DNA from: Thamnaconus septentrionalis | Taxonomy: Eukaryota > Chordata > Actinopteri > Tetraodontiformes > Monacanthidae | NCBI GenBank assembly: GCA_009823395.1 | Contig: CM020514.1 | Coordinates: forward strand, 15,021,466 to 15,085,465 | Direction: 5' to 3' | Length of the DNA: 64,000 bases | Shown here: positions 1 to 12,570 of the stretch, piece by piece | Layout of the letters: every line of letters begins with the position of its first letter | Numbering within the stretch: position 1 is the first letter of the stretch | The notes under the pieces: generated by a model | What the model was told of the DNA's origin: nothing | Database searches by the model: none | The model's input: the letters and a program-made list of their open reading frames with translations, nothing else | Translations under genes and position numbers: made by a program

Positions 1-251
1 GAGCGCTTAGCCGGCTTAAGCCTCCGCAAGGTGGGCCTGCGCTTCCAAGAGCCCCCCTTTCAGACGCAGCCCGACGGAGCTGAGGTGCTTAATCCACTGG
101 CTGCAAGCACCAGGGACCCACCCGCAGGTGGATGGCCCTGCACCTGAACACAGCCGAGTCGCCTGCTAGATCGACCACCTCGTTTATTCATGCGCTCTGC
201 ATTCAAAGAAACCAAAAAAAAAACAAAAAACATCAGTGGAGTAGAGTAGGT

Positions 252-617
252 CAGGGGAAGGCAAACCTTTTCACTCGTGGGCCACAATGGGTTCTAAAAT
301 TTGACAGAGGGGCCGGAGCAGGAACAGGTGGATGGAGTGTTTAGGTGAAAGGAGAAAAAAATATGCCATGGGATATGTAGAAAACATTTGCTTTAATAAT
401 GTCAATTTATAATGAACCAAAGTAAAGTTCCAACTAAATGTGTCTATGAAGCACCACACTATTTAGCCCTTCACTGAAATGGCTCTTAAAATGCTGAGAA
501 AAAGAAAGAAATACAGCTATTTCATGACTTACTTACTTACTACTAATATAAGTTTGGCGGGCCGGATTAAAAAGCTTAACGAGCCGCATGTGGCCCCCGG
601 GCCATAGGTTCCCCATG
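252..617. mobile_element. Possible hAT-like nonautonomous element
   Basis: Left end CAGGGGAAGGCAAACC and, on the opposite strand at the right end, CATGGGGAACCTATGG form an imperfect inverted repeat. Internal GGGCCACAATGG and GAGCCGCATGTGGCCC resemble hAT-derived repeats of vertebrates. No clean 8-bp target duplication is seen. Confidence 0.4.
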
Positions 618-732
618 CGCGGTCTACGTCATATGCAGCTGTAGCTTTACGCCGTACAACAACTACAAAAGTCAGAGTCAGAGTAGACTACTACTAGACT
701 ACACCACTGGACGGGATGCTGTGGCAGCCCTA

Positions 733-763
733 CCTCCTCCTCCTCCTCCTCCTCCTCCTCCTC
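733..763. repeat. (CCT)n microsatellite
   Basis: About ten CCT units. Confidence 0.9.
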
Positions 764-1443
764 TTGTCCCCTCATCCTTCCCAGAGTGAAGGGAGGTATG
801 AGCTCATGGCGACTTTTTTTTTGGTGTCTGGGGAAGTCTGGAGGGGGGGGGGCTCAGTGGGAAGCTTTTCATCCTCCCAGTGGTGAGCTCCTGAGCGACG
901 AGAGTGCAAGACCCCCGTACCTCCACCCGCTCCCAGCGGCTATCAGCAGTGGTCGGATTGGGGGGCGAAAGAAAGGCGTCGCACGTCAGCGTTTGAGAGA
1001 AGGAGCGACATTCAACTAACGCACACAAAAACACGCACACACACACACAGATACACACTCAACACTGTCAACTTCTGGCTGCCTTCAAAGCAATCACAAC
1101 ACAGCGGCGGCACAATGGCAGCAGCATTAATTAAGAGCATCATCTCAGATCGCTGGCAACACAGCTCCTCTTCTTCATCTTCTTGTTTTTTTTTTAAAAC
1201 TTCTTCAGTAAAGAGACAAATTTTGCAAAAACTGTGTTGGACGTTTGCACTTTGGTGAAACCCATTGGCGTCCATAGCCACAGTGCATGATCCGAGTCGG
1301 CGGACTCTTTGTGTGGGGTTGTGAGGTGAGACGTCTCTCACATCTAGACAGCAGACAGGGGGAGTTCGTTCAGCGCCACCCAAAATAAACTCTCTGCATG
1401 GGACATCCAGTGCTGTCATTCACGCAGGCTGACTGGCCGACAG

Positions 1444-1445
<2 letters not shown>

Positions 1446-1524
<79 letters not shown>

Positions 1525-1552
1525 GGAGGGAGAGAGAGGGAGGGAGAGGGAC
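1446..1552. repeat. (GA)n purine tract
   Basis: Long pure GA run followed by GGGAGA interruptions; mirror-symmetric purine tracts can form triplex DNA. A (GGT)n at 1596-1619 follows. Confidence 0.9.
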
Positions 1553-2312
1553 GAGGGCGAGGAGCTAGAGGTTGGGGCGGCGGTAGCAGCAGCAGCGGTG
1601 GTGGTGGTGGTGGTGGTGGGAGGGGGCATCAAGATGTGACAATTGTGACAAGAGCAGGCAAAGTGTAGCAGCGGCGGCGAACACGGCATATATTTCTCCG
1701 TCTCTTCTCTCTCTCTTCCCCCCTCCACTTCCCTCCTTCCCCTCTCTCCTCTCCTCTCCTCTCTGCCAAGATGACAGCTTAATGTCTCCCACATGCAATA
1801 TTTATTCTCATCGTGTGTCAGACTGTCTAGCTGTCCCAGGAAGCACAAAGAAATGCCACTTATTAGAATAAAAAGCAGAAGGAAGGTAATCAAGGACATA
1901 TGTAACATCAGCCAATCATGCCTCCTCCTCCTTCTTCTCCTTCTTTTTCTCCTTCTTTTTCTCCCCTGCCGTCCTTTTCCTTTTATCGCCAAGAGTTCAA
2001 CAATAATCCCAATAAAAACCGTGGCAGAGGCTGCGCGGGGCAGCAGCAAAATTCATTTGCTGCTTGTTGGAGCCAGTTTGAGGTCGCAGGCTGCTCGCTG
2101 TGAGGTTCAGTCTCCAACCTTATCACGGGGGGAGAAACAAACAAACAAACAAAAATAAAAACAGAACAACAACAACGAAAACAACAATGCTGGAGCCGAC
2201 CAAGACGTGGTTCTGCGACGCCCCAAAACTACGGCCTCGGCAAGCAAATGGTTCCCAAGTGGCCTTCAGAAGGATGTGTGTCTGCATACATCAGAAGGAG
2301 CAGGCAACTGAG

Positions 2313-2880
2313 GCCCCATTTACACAGACACGGGTTTCTCTGAAAATGGTTAAAAAAATATTTTGTCGGTTCGGCCTCGTGTTTACACGAAGCCAGTGTT
2401 TTCACAGACTGAAACCGCACATTTTCGTAAAAGCTCCTCAAGGTGGATCAGTTTGAAAACGCCGCCTTGCCTGGCATTGTGTAAACACCCCAACTGGTCA
2501 TTTTTGGAAACGATGATGTCACAGCTCTAAACCCCACCCCGCCCCAGCCTTACAACCTGAGCCGCTGTGGGGCGCAGACGACGACTCAACAACAACAACA
2601 GCGTTGGGCAACGGACTTGTTACTGCTGCGAATGATCAGCCTTCAGTCTTCCCATTAACCTCCTCTACGACGTGCTCCAGGTGTTGTTCTTCTTCCTCTG
2701 CCTTCAGAGAGTAAACTTGCAGCGCCACACCAGGCCTGGCATAGGTACTACATCATTTTCAGCTGTTTCCAGCGTCTTGAATTTTTGAAGATGGCTTTGT
2801 GTAAACACGTTTTTGTTTTCAAGAGCATTTTCCGAAAATTGCCAATTTCAAAAAAAATGCTGTCTCCGTGTAAACGGGGC
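2313..2880. mobile_element. Nonautonomous inverted-repeat element
   Basis: Left end GCCCCATTTACACAGACACG and inverted right end GCCCCGTTTACACGGAGACA agree at most positions. Internal GTTTTCA/GAAAACG blocks and GTGTAAACACCCC recur. About 570 bp, no coding sequence. Type not certain. Confidence 0.5.
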
Positions 2881-4747
2881 ATTAGTCAGCATCGTCCGAC
2901 TGATAAACGAGGGGCAAGTGACAGCCTGCAGTGGTTTTTGGAGCGCAAAAGCAATTTCACCGGCGGGTCATTAAAGAACAAACAAGTACGAGGGAGGGAA
3001 AAAAAAAAAGGTCGAGGACTGTTAGTCTTGAGTTTAGGGTCTGTCTCATTAGTCCCCGATGACGGCGCTGCGTCCTCGCCGCCGCCATCGGGACACAACA
3101 AAGACAAGCGGGGGCTGACGTGTGACGCGTCCTCTCATTACCTGGGCCGGGGACAGTCAATAAGCAGGCCGGCCGGCCGGGACGGCAGGACTTTATTAGC
3201 GCCATCTGTTTCGGTTTTTAACTATACAAGCCTCCTCCTGTTGTTTTCTCTCACTGGATGCTGGCTGAAGGCATGCATTACCAGCGTCAGCGGGCAGCAG
3301 GGTACCCGTCAGCATGGGAAATAAAGAAAAAAACAAAGTTTCTCCACATCCAACAGTGCGGGATGGAGAGAAAGAGGACAGAGGAAAGCCTGCGCACGAA
3401 GAAAAAAAGCTGGGAAGGAAGGATTGTATATCTTCTTTACAGCTTTGAGAAAAAGTGAACTCCACTTCTCCCCCAGATGTGGACCCCTTCAAAAACTGAA
3501 TCTTGGAGCCAGTGGTTTTGCACTCAATAAAGTTCCAGTTGTGTTTATGGGAGGTATGGTTTTTGGAGTAGCTCAAGTGGGCAGCAGTGGCTGCTTTCAT
3601 GGAGCGGCTTACAGTGAATCACTGCAGTGCAGCCCGCCCGCCCCTCCGCCCCACCCACCACTTTACTTCCCCCATCGCCGACATTCAAACTTCCTCTGCC
3701 GCCAAGTTGGAAAAAAACCAACATGACAAAAACGTTCACACAGATTAAAACAACAACAACAACAAGAAACAAAAAAGTAAACCCAGTGCATGTCTAAATC
3801 ATTACTGGGTGGCTTCAGAACCACAGAAAATGCGCAAGTCAACAGTTAAACAAGCCACTCAGTGACGACACGGTGGGAGAGTTTGGGGACAGTACGACTT
3901 TTGGAGGCAGAGCCATCGACCGCTGACACACTGGTTCCTCCTGTCAACGCTTCCTTTACTCTGTCAAAGCTCCTCCTACAGGCCAATGTGAGTATCAGAC
4001 AGCGGCAAAGGCACTTTCCTCCCCTTCAAATGCATTTGTCCCAACAGCGACAGATGTAAATGCAGGACCATAAAGTTATTGGTTATTATTTCTCAATGTT
4101 TAGGAAACAAAAATACATTTTTTCTTGCATAACACATCCTCCGTTCGATATTTGTAAATATTTGATCGCCAACGGTGCCCCAGTGACCTTCTGTTCCCAT
4201 TAAAGCTGTGAATCTTTAAAAAGGAGGTGATGAAAACATCCAAAGTTCGCAGAAGCTTGTTAGAAAAGGTCTTGTTTTGTTTTGTTTAATCATTGGAGGA
4301 GGAAGATTGAAAAAATAATCATAAAATAAAATAGAGATTTACTCACAATGTGGCACAGTGAGCAAGTTTGTTGCATAATCACTTGCAGCCTTATAAACAT
4401 GTTTATTCCACAACGAACACGTTTTTATCTCCCACTTTTCATTTCTGCAAACACTGACGGTGGAGGGGCCGAATGAGGTTGAGCTAGTGTGTTCCACAGT
4501 GACTTAAAAATGATTTACATACTGGAGCTGACGTCTGAGTTTGGAACACACAAGGTCAGCCTGGGACTTACAGGGAACGTGTGTGAAATTGAGTGGCAGC
4601 TCATTGCAAAGAGCCCACTTGACCTCACATATCAGAGTAAAACCCAGAGCAGATCCACATTATGGGCTACTGGAGATACTGTAGAGACTACTGAACCTGC
4701 TCTTCCATTAAATATAAATGATTATTATTTATAACAAGTGAAAAAAA

Positions 4748-4748
<1 letters not shown>

Positions 4749-4793
<45 letters not shown>
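4749..4793. repeat. (CA)n microsatellite
   Basis: About 22 CA units. Confidence 0.95.
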
Positions 4794-4798
<5 letters not shown>

Positions 4799-5329
4799 GT
4801 GACAATAGCGGATTTAAAGGCTTTTAGTGGCAGAACAAAAAAAGAAAAAGATGATTGACACAGCCAAGGGTGAGTGTGTAACTATGTGTGCTTGCTGTCA
4901 TTTTCCCTATAGAAAAGCAAGTGGAAGTGACCAGCCAAGGGAGCACAAGGTAACTGAAAGCAGCAGGGCAGTTCCAACGGGATGATGCATTAAATTGGCT
5001 TGAATGAAAGAGAAAAAAAACTAAAAAATATATCTTTACGGAAGATAGAAATGGTCACACATATATATGGATGTTTACACGTGCGCGCGTCCACACACAC
5101 ACACACACACAAACAGGCGCGCGCGTGCACACCCACTCGCAATCAAGCAGAGAGACAAAAATACGAAGAGAAAATAAATGCTGCGAGCGGCGGTACCCTG
5201 CAGTTCCTACACTCACCAGGAAAACCCACTCTAGCAGGCACTCAGCCACAGGTCACGCTCGCTAGTTTCCTTAAAGGTCAACTCATCTACTTAATAGGCA
5301 ACACTTTACTTTAATGCACGCCGTCCACA

Positions 5330-5830
5330 AGAGGAAGCAGCCGCAGCAGAGGAAGAGGAAGAAGAAGAAGAGGAAGAATACGGAGAGGCAGAAGAAGAAG
5401 AAAACACAAAGAGGTAAAAGCAAAAAAAACAAAAACCCCCCGTCAGGGCTCCTCATGGTGGAGGAGTGTCGACTCCTCTCTTGGCACAGAATTCCAACAT
5501 TAAACCTGATAAAAGGAACAACAACTGATGAAAACAACACCTCCGATCCCCGTAAAATAAACAGGAACAAAACGGATGAGTGGAAACGTGCTAAGGCTGA
5601 AGCCCCGCCCACCTACCAATCAACAAGCTCTCTGATGGCACTCTAAACGTGCAAAAAAAAAAAAAAAACAGGGTGCAGAAAGTCTTAAAGGGTGGTTACA
5701 GAAGAGAAGAGAAGCGAAGAAAAGAGAGGAGAGAGGAGAGGAAAAGAGAGGAAAAGAGAAGAGGAGAGAAGAAGAGGAGGAGAGAAGAAGAGAAGAGAGG
5801 AGAGGAGAAGAGGAGGAGGGAAAGCCTCTT
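5330..5830. repeat. Purine-rich GAA/GAGA low-complexity tracts
   Basis: Two polypurine stretches (5330-5440 and 5695-5822) separated by ordinary sequence. They produce long K/E/R-rich open frames that are not genes. Confidence 0.8.
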
Positions 5831-6141
5831 GAAAGACTCTCGTGGATGCCATTCCCCTTCACGCAATGCCTCTCAGTCATAAACACACGACAAACGCGGC
5901 CTTAATCATTTTTTACGAGCAGGGATGTGCAGGGGGCAGCGCATGGTTGGAGGCCGGAGGGCCGCACGGCGCAGCCTCCTCTGGAACATCACTGGGCCCC
6001 GCCGCCCCTTTGATCTGCAGCACCGCAATTACACCAGCATCCAAATGAGCGCCGAGTCGCCTCCGAGCAGACTTCAAACAGCACACAGCGGCCCGGCGCA
6101 TTCTCATACACGTGCAGCCCGGACGGGGATTGGAGCCATGT

Positions 6142-6196
<55 letters not shown>

Positions 6197-6300
6197 TTCT
6201 CTCCCTATTTCTATCCCTCCCTCCCTCTCCCTATCTTTCTCTCCCACTCTCTTCCTATCCCCCCCCCTGTTTCCCTCTCTCTCCCTCTCTCTCCCTCTCT
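6142..6300. repeat. (CT)n microsatellite and pyrimidine tract
   Basis: Pure CT for about 48 bp, then interrupted CTCCCT repeats. Confidence 0.9.
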
Positions 6301-6547
6301 CCCCGGCAGTAAATGATGTACCGTCTCCAGCAGAGAACCCGGGGATGAAAGGAGGCCTTGCTCCTTCCTCTGATCCCTCCATTAATGATGGCTCGCCGGA
6401 GCTAATGCCGTGTGTATTCTCATCTAAACAAGGAGCGCTCGGCGTCTTGATATCGGCCCCCGTACTCCAAACCGGATGATCCTCGTTAACAAATGGGGGG
6501 CGGGTGGGGGCCTGAAGGGGGCGGGGGGAGGGACTCCGCCCGGCTGC

Positions 6548-7226
6548 CAGAGGTGGCAAAAGTGTTCACATTCTGTACTTAAGTAAAAGTATGGATACTT
6601 GTGAGGAAAAATACTCCAGCTCAAGTTCAAGTACTGATTCAACTCCTTTACTCAAGTGAAAGTACAGGTTCTATGATGCACTTAAGTAAAAAGTAAAAAT
6701 GATTTTTTTTTGCTATTAATGAAACAATACATTTGTTGATGAATTTGGAAATATCGAAAAGTTTTCAACAGCTTTGGTACTCGTAATACAAAATATTTTA
6801 TCTTCTTTTTCAACTTTTGCACAACCAAAATGTAATGTAATCTGTAATCACTAATACCTATGACAATGGAGTCATATTTAGACCTTGACACTTTTAATAA
6901 CAATAACCAATGTTGTTATCTACACGTCTATTTTTCTCTGTATTGAAAACGTACAGAACTGTGACCTCAAAAAGCCGAGGTACTCTACACAACTACATTG
7001 AACAACAGCATAGTTAAAATAGCTCCACTACAAAGAGACTATATGGACTATATTAAATAGTAAGTGAATTACTTTTAAGACATAGAAAGTACAGATATTT
7101 GTGTATAAACATAGGTAAGTAAAGTAAAAAGTCACTACAAAAGGAAATACTCAAGTAAAGTACAGATACTTCAATCTACTCAAGTACTGTAACAAAGTAT
7201 TTGTACTTTGTTACTTCCCACCTCTG
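6548..7226. mobile_element. hAT-like MITE (ACTTAAGTAAAAGTA type)
   Basis: Ends CAGAGGTGGCAAAAGT and, inverted, CAGAGGTGGGAAGT. Inside, short AAGTAAAAGTA / TACTTAAGTA / ACTCAAGTA words recur near both ends, as in a repeat family abundant in teleosts. Flanking 8-mers (CCGGCTGC and CCGACACT) do not form a clean target duplication. No transposase. Confidence 0.7.
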
Positions 7227-7344
7227 CCGACACTGATGGCATCCCCGTTTCTGTCGGCGTGCTAATGACTTGGCAAAGTGAAAGTATTCTGTTACAAGTA
7301 ATAGAATTAATATAAAGCCAGAATGAAAGGTGAAAACAGATGCA

Positions 7345-7393
7345 TAAACAAACAAACAAACAAACAAACAAACAAACAAATAAATAAATAAAA
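7345..7393. repeat. (CAAA)n / (TAAA)n microsatellite
   Basis: Tandem four-base units CAAA, ending in TAAA units. Confidence 0.9.
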
Positions 7394-7514
7394 AGTTTTG
7401 GACAAAACTTAGGCCTTAGTGTGAGCGAGAGCCCAGGAGGACGAGAATCAGATTGGCTGACTCGCTCCTCATTCCAGGATTCACCTCCTTTACCCCACTC
7501 ACCCCCCCCCCAAC

Positions 7515-7516
<2 letters not shown>

Positions 7517-7552
<36 letters not shown>
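7517..7552. repeat. (CA)n microsatellite
   Basis: About 18 CA units after a C run. Confidence 0.95.
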
Positions 7553-7553
<1 letters not shown>

Positions 7554-8514
7554 TAAAAGGCAAGGTTTTGCAATTTGTCTCGCTGTTTGCTTTGAATAGT
7601 CCTCACACCCGTATCATCATCTCGACTGCGCCGCTGGGGCAAAAAAAACTCGAGGGGCCACGACGGCGACAGCCAAATGGCATCCTGGCGTCTCTGCGCT
7701 CGCAAGACCGGCTGCCATTAGAGCTGAGAGCAGCATTTATTGTACAATTAGGGCCGGCGGAGATCTACCTGTAATCATCTCCATACAGGTGTGAGCCTCT
7801 CTCTCTCCGGACAAGGGAAGTGACTCATCACTTGTCAGGCATCGACACTTTGATGTGGGCCATTGTTCACGGCCGAGGCCCTCAGGACACCTGCGCACTA
7901 CTGTTTGCCTGTTTAAAGCGTTTGTAGATTTATTGCATTTCACACAGTTAAAACACACACAAATCCAACATGAAGGCCTGGGGGTGGTGGTGGTGGGGAA
8001 GGGGGGCTTCTTTTCCTACTGATGACGGATGTTCCACATGCCATGAATCACTTGATTTACGGCTCCACTCCCTCCCTCCCCCTTTGACATTCATACTTTT
8101 GTGCGCCGAACGTTCGGCAACAACAACGGCCGCGGGTAAACAACTTCCCGTTCCAACGCCACACTGCCAAGTAGAGCAACACACTTTTTTTTTTTTTTTT
8201 GCTTAGGGCTGACATCACAAGCCCGGAGGGCAATTGGAAAAGTGGGATAACAATCGGCAAGTTGGTGTCGCGGACAAATCGGCCCGGAGTGTTGGGGAAA
8301 GTAGCCCTTTTCAGATATAATGGATGTCAAAGACCAGCTTTCTAGAGCCGCTCTCCCTGCGGCCGCGTGTCAATATTACGATAAGAGAAAAAGTGTCTTT
8401 TGACAACGGAGACGATCGCAGAGATGAAAAACAGGGTCCGATAAGTTCATTTGGTGCATTAAAAGGCACTAGAGCGTCATGTTAAGTCAAGACGCCGTCA
8501 TTAGTGGGAATTAC

Positions 8515-8730
8515 ATTCATTTTCTTTTCATTTATTTATTCATTCGAACAGGTTTAAAGAAAAACATAAAATAAATAAAATACGTAACCATGCTTAGGCA
8601 AGAAAAACCAAAAACAAATGTGAAAAGACAACTTTATAATGACATACAGTAAGTAACAACTCCATGTTCGAAAGGGTGTAGGATGAAGTTCATAAAGACT
8701 AATTAATGTCCTTCCCCTTTTGAATGACGT
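8515..8730. repeat. Degraded LINE-type 3' end
   Basis: Sequence with CATTCGAACAGG, AAACATAAAATAAATAAAAT and TCGAAAGGGTGTAGGATGAAG ... TCCTTCCCCTTTT resembles 3' ends of fish L2-like elements. No coding part remains. Confidence 0.4.
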
Positions 8731-8747
8731 GGTTGTAATGCAGTGCA

Positions 8748-8834
8748 AGTAATAATAATAATGGTAATAATGATAATAATAATAATAATAACAATAATAA
8801 TAACAATAATAATACTAATAATAATGATAATAAA
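8748..8834. repeat. Imperfect (TAA)n microsatellite
   Basis: AATAAT units with scattered TGA/ACA/CTA interruptions. Confidence 0.9.
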
Positions 8835-9174
8835 ATTGCAAAAGGTGTTTACAACTGGTGTCTTTTCACTGTGAGATACTGGCCCCATAACTGGCAACAT
8901 AATTTGATATCACCTGAAAATGTCAGACTGCAGTGTAAAATGAGGACCATGTGCTAGTTAGTGTGTACAGTATGTGGCTAATGAAGAGCAGGTCTGCAGG
9001 GCTTACACAATCCCACCTCCAGGCTGATTCTCACACACTCACACACGCACACACGTGCATCCCACATCACTTGCATTCCGTCTGAAATGAGATTGAAAGG
9101 GGAAAAGTTGCTCGCCGCCGATAATTGAAAGCGATGAGACGACTCTCACCTTTCATCCCCGACCGAGCACTCAC

Positions 9175-11984
9175 CATTTGTTCTTTCTGCGGATGTAGTC
9201 TTTTTCTGAGAGGTTAACGAGGTAAATCATTGGCTTCGAGGTCAAAAACAAGTATTTGTTCAACACTTCAATCTGAAAACGGGGAAAAAAAGACACACAA
9301 GACAAGCGGCTGATGATCCAAATTTGACCGACTAAGCTTCTTAAGACAGATCAGACAGCCTCATATTTACATTCTGCTGGGGAGCGACTATTAAAGGTCT
9401 TCAACTAAAATCGACATTGGCCTGATGTCGTTACTTTAAGTCACGTCAACTGGACAACTTGTAATTTGCAAAAAAGAAAAAGGAAACACCGGTGGTACCG
9501 CAAAGCCGGACCGCAAAAAAACAAATCAGGGCAGTAAATCAGCGTCTCACATCAAAGACTTACCTCCTTGTCGTTCCAGTCGCGATAGTAGCGGACGTGT
9601 TTCTTTTCATCCACAACCCAGCTCTTGATTTTGCACATAACGTCCTGTTTGAGGTTTAAAAGGAGAATGAACGAGGAGCCATTAGAGAAGATGAAAAAGA
9701 AATATAAACCCAGCAGGGTATGGCGTAATTATTTCCTAAAACGCATGGCATCCTGATGCCAAAATGAACAATGGGAAGGCAGGAGTGGCCCCGGCTTTGA
9801 CAGGGCATGGCAGCAGCGAGGGCCCGCGAAGCTTCCTCCTTTAAATCATGAGAAAAACGCCTCGCGGGGGGAGTCGCGCTCGCCAAAAAATTCCCACCGG
9901 GACTTTTTTTTTCTTTTTTAATGAAAAGGACAAAATGGGGGGAAGATTGGGGAGCTAATTGGAAGTTGGTTTTTTGCTAAGGTGTAAATTACTGGTCCTT
10001 CCTCGGGCACTTTGCGCCGCCGAATGCGGAGTTGCAGCCGAATTGCCGAATTTGAGCGTCGGAGCTAATTACTGAGCGCTTCTTCAGCAGGAAAAAATAT
10101 TGTGCGTTGGCAGCCACGTGTGGGACATTCATCACTGATGCACTCGTGGGGGGGTGTAGTGTAGTGAGTCCCCCACCCCCATCCCACCCACCCGCCCGCC
10201 GGGCGAGACTAGGGGTCTCGACAGGATCTGGAAGCGGAAAAGGGAGGGAAAGATGGGAGGGAGCACGTTTATGAAAAAAAATTGTAATAAAGAAATTGAG
10301 CCTATTATTGTTGATCCAGCGCCGCAGAAATTAGCGGAACACATTCTTTTTTTTGTTCCCGTCAACTTGACCTCCCCCTTCATATAAAAACTCCTCCACC
10401 CCCTGCAACACTCCCCCTACCTCCCCTTTTTCCCCTCCCCAAGCCCTTGCAGCACTTCACAATCACACTCCCCTTTTGAAAGAACTGAGGGGGAGGAGAG
10501 AGAGAGAAAAAAATCTCCTAGCAGAGCCTCAATTACACAATGGCAGAAAAAGCTCCACACGCTGACCCCCAGCCAGCTGCATTCACTCTCTGCACATCTC
10601 TCTCCGCAGGAATTCTAAAGGCCTTTTAGTCAGGCAGCCAGAGTGCAGCCAGCGGGAGAGGGCGCAGGAAGAGCCGCGTACACTCCGCCCGCGCCGTCCC
10701 AAGTCTTCACAGAGAGATTAATCATCTGTGAAATGGAAACAGCAAACGGCCAGTGACACAGCCTGAACCCGCTCCAGGTTTCCCTCATCAGCTCGCCGCC
10801 GCCGTGCGGCGCTCCTCTAACAGGCAGGTGTTAATAAAAGGCATATAGGTCCCCGCGAGGGTCAAACACATATGCCTGCCACCATGAAGCGCCGCTGGTG
10901 GGCCCCTGGCTTCCTCTTATTGTTTTTTTTTTTGTTTTTTTTTCTGAGAAGGATGGGGATTTTTGAAGATTTAAAGAGGACAAAAGCGATGAAATATTGT
11001 TCTCGGAAACACAGCGCCGACAAAAGAAGCCCCGGGGTTCACAACTATGCATGCACTTGTGGCCCTTGTGTCGTTGTGTACGTACGCTTAATCACATGAA
11101 AGGGATATATTTTTTATTGAATCTGATCTTCTTTTTTTTTTAATATAAATTACCGTTTGCCACTTATACATATATGAACAAATATACAGAAAACGACTTT
11201 CCCCTTGAGTTTCTAAATCAAACGTCTAAATTAAAGATTATAACAACATAGACGTCACTTATATTTTCATTTTTAGCTACGTCATCCCCACCATTAGCCC
11301 GTTATTACTCGTCCGGCCAGCTGCTGTCTTTTAAAACATCTGCTTGTGCATATTGTCTCATGTCGTCTGGTGATAGCGGGGCGCAGAAACAGAAGGAACT
11401 CCTTCAGTACAGTTGTCTGCACATTCCGTCAACATCAAACACACTTTGATGTGTGCGAGAAGTCGCATCTATGGCGGAGACACAGGCAGGCCAGGCCTTT
11501 TACACAACTGTTTGGTCTCTGAGTAATGCTGCGCTGTCCAGTTTCCCAGTGTATATGCACTAACCCAATACATCAAAACAGTACTGATAATAATAAATGT
11601 GAGAGGACTTCAGTTGAAGAACCTTTTTCAATGTCAACAAAAATACCTCAGTAAGTTTCGACAGATTTACAAGTATACTCTTAAATTAAGTATGTGTTGC
11701 GTGTACATATGTCATTTTTACATTTCACAAGCAGAATCTAATTAACCTGGAGACTCTGGAGTGCAAAAACAATCACAGAAATCTTATTTCAAATGTGTAA
11801 ATCAAAGCGGAGGAGAAAAATCTATGAAAGCGTCCTTACTTTACATTTACCTCTCATTTCCTGCATCCTGTGGAGCCTAAAAAGGAAAAATACAACCTCT
11901 ACTTGTTTGTATACTTTTCAGACTTTTGAGACGTTTGCCTGATGCATACATTCAGCGCATCGTTTGAATAAACGCGTGTGTTTG

Positions 11985-12040
<56 letters not shown>

Positions 12041-12536
12041 TGTGTGCGTCTGCACAGCTGAGTTAGTCAAACGTTGGGCTTCCAGCCTGTGAGACAATCA
12101 CACAATCCCTCCCATCTAAAAGCCCTGTGCAGCCTTTGATAAGCACCATTCTTCGCCATCTAAAGAGGTCTTCTATAGATTTCACTTTGCCGACGTGTGC
12201 GCAACCTTTGACAAGTAATGTATCATTTTTATTCATTGCCTAAAATTGTTAGCAATTATGTGCGTAAGCGGCCACCTGCCTAGCCTGAATGGCTCCTGTC
12301 TGTGGGGCTACAGGGGTGAGGGGAAGTGCTGCTGGCGGTAAAAGGGAGGTGGGCTGGCGGTACGGCGGCGGTGGCGGTGGTGGTGGGGGTAGTGGGACGG
12401 TTGGGGGGCGGGATTCAGACTGAGGGGAACCAACCGAACTCTGCAGCAGGTGAAAAAAAAAAAAAAGGACCCCTCTCGTTAGTGTAATGAGTGGTCAGAG
12501 GCGGCGTGGTGCCGGAGGCCTGGAATTGAGCGGGCC

Positions 12537-12570
<34 letters not shown>

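Larger units (their letters stand above)
1..9174. other. Left flank: ola1 intron 8 (inferred), repeat-rich, no exon recognised
   Basis: The last visible ola1 exon ends at 9175 mid-codon, so this stretch should be intron. I searched by eye for the missing TGS-domain exons and found none. It holds several inverted-repeat elements and many microsatellites, annotated separately. Short open frames follow low-complexity tracts (GA, CT, GAA) and look non-coding. Confidence 0.6.

Noticed and set aside
1420..2049. 209-codon minus-strand open frame
   Set aside because: Its length comes from (GA)n and other low-complexity runs giving L/S and R/E strings; no splice or homology support.
5314..5886. K/E/R-rich and S/L/F-rich open frames
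   Set aside because: Translations of polypurine tracts on both strands.
6104..6559. 151- and 184-codon open frames around 6.1-6.5 kb
   Set aside because: Driven by a CT microsatellite; no recognisable domain.
1..9174. Search for the missing 3' exons of ola1
   Set aside because: No minus-strand segment matching the OLA1 C-terminal/TGS region was found; the exons most likely lie outside the window.
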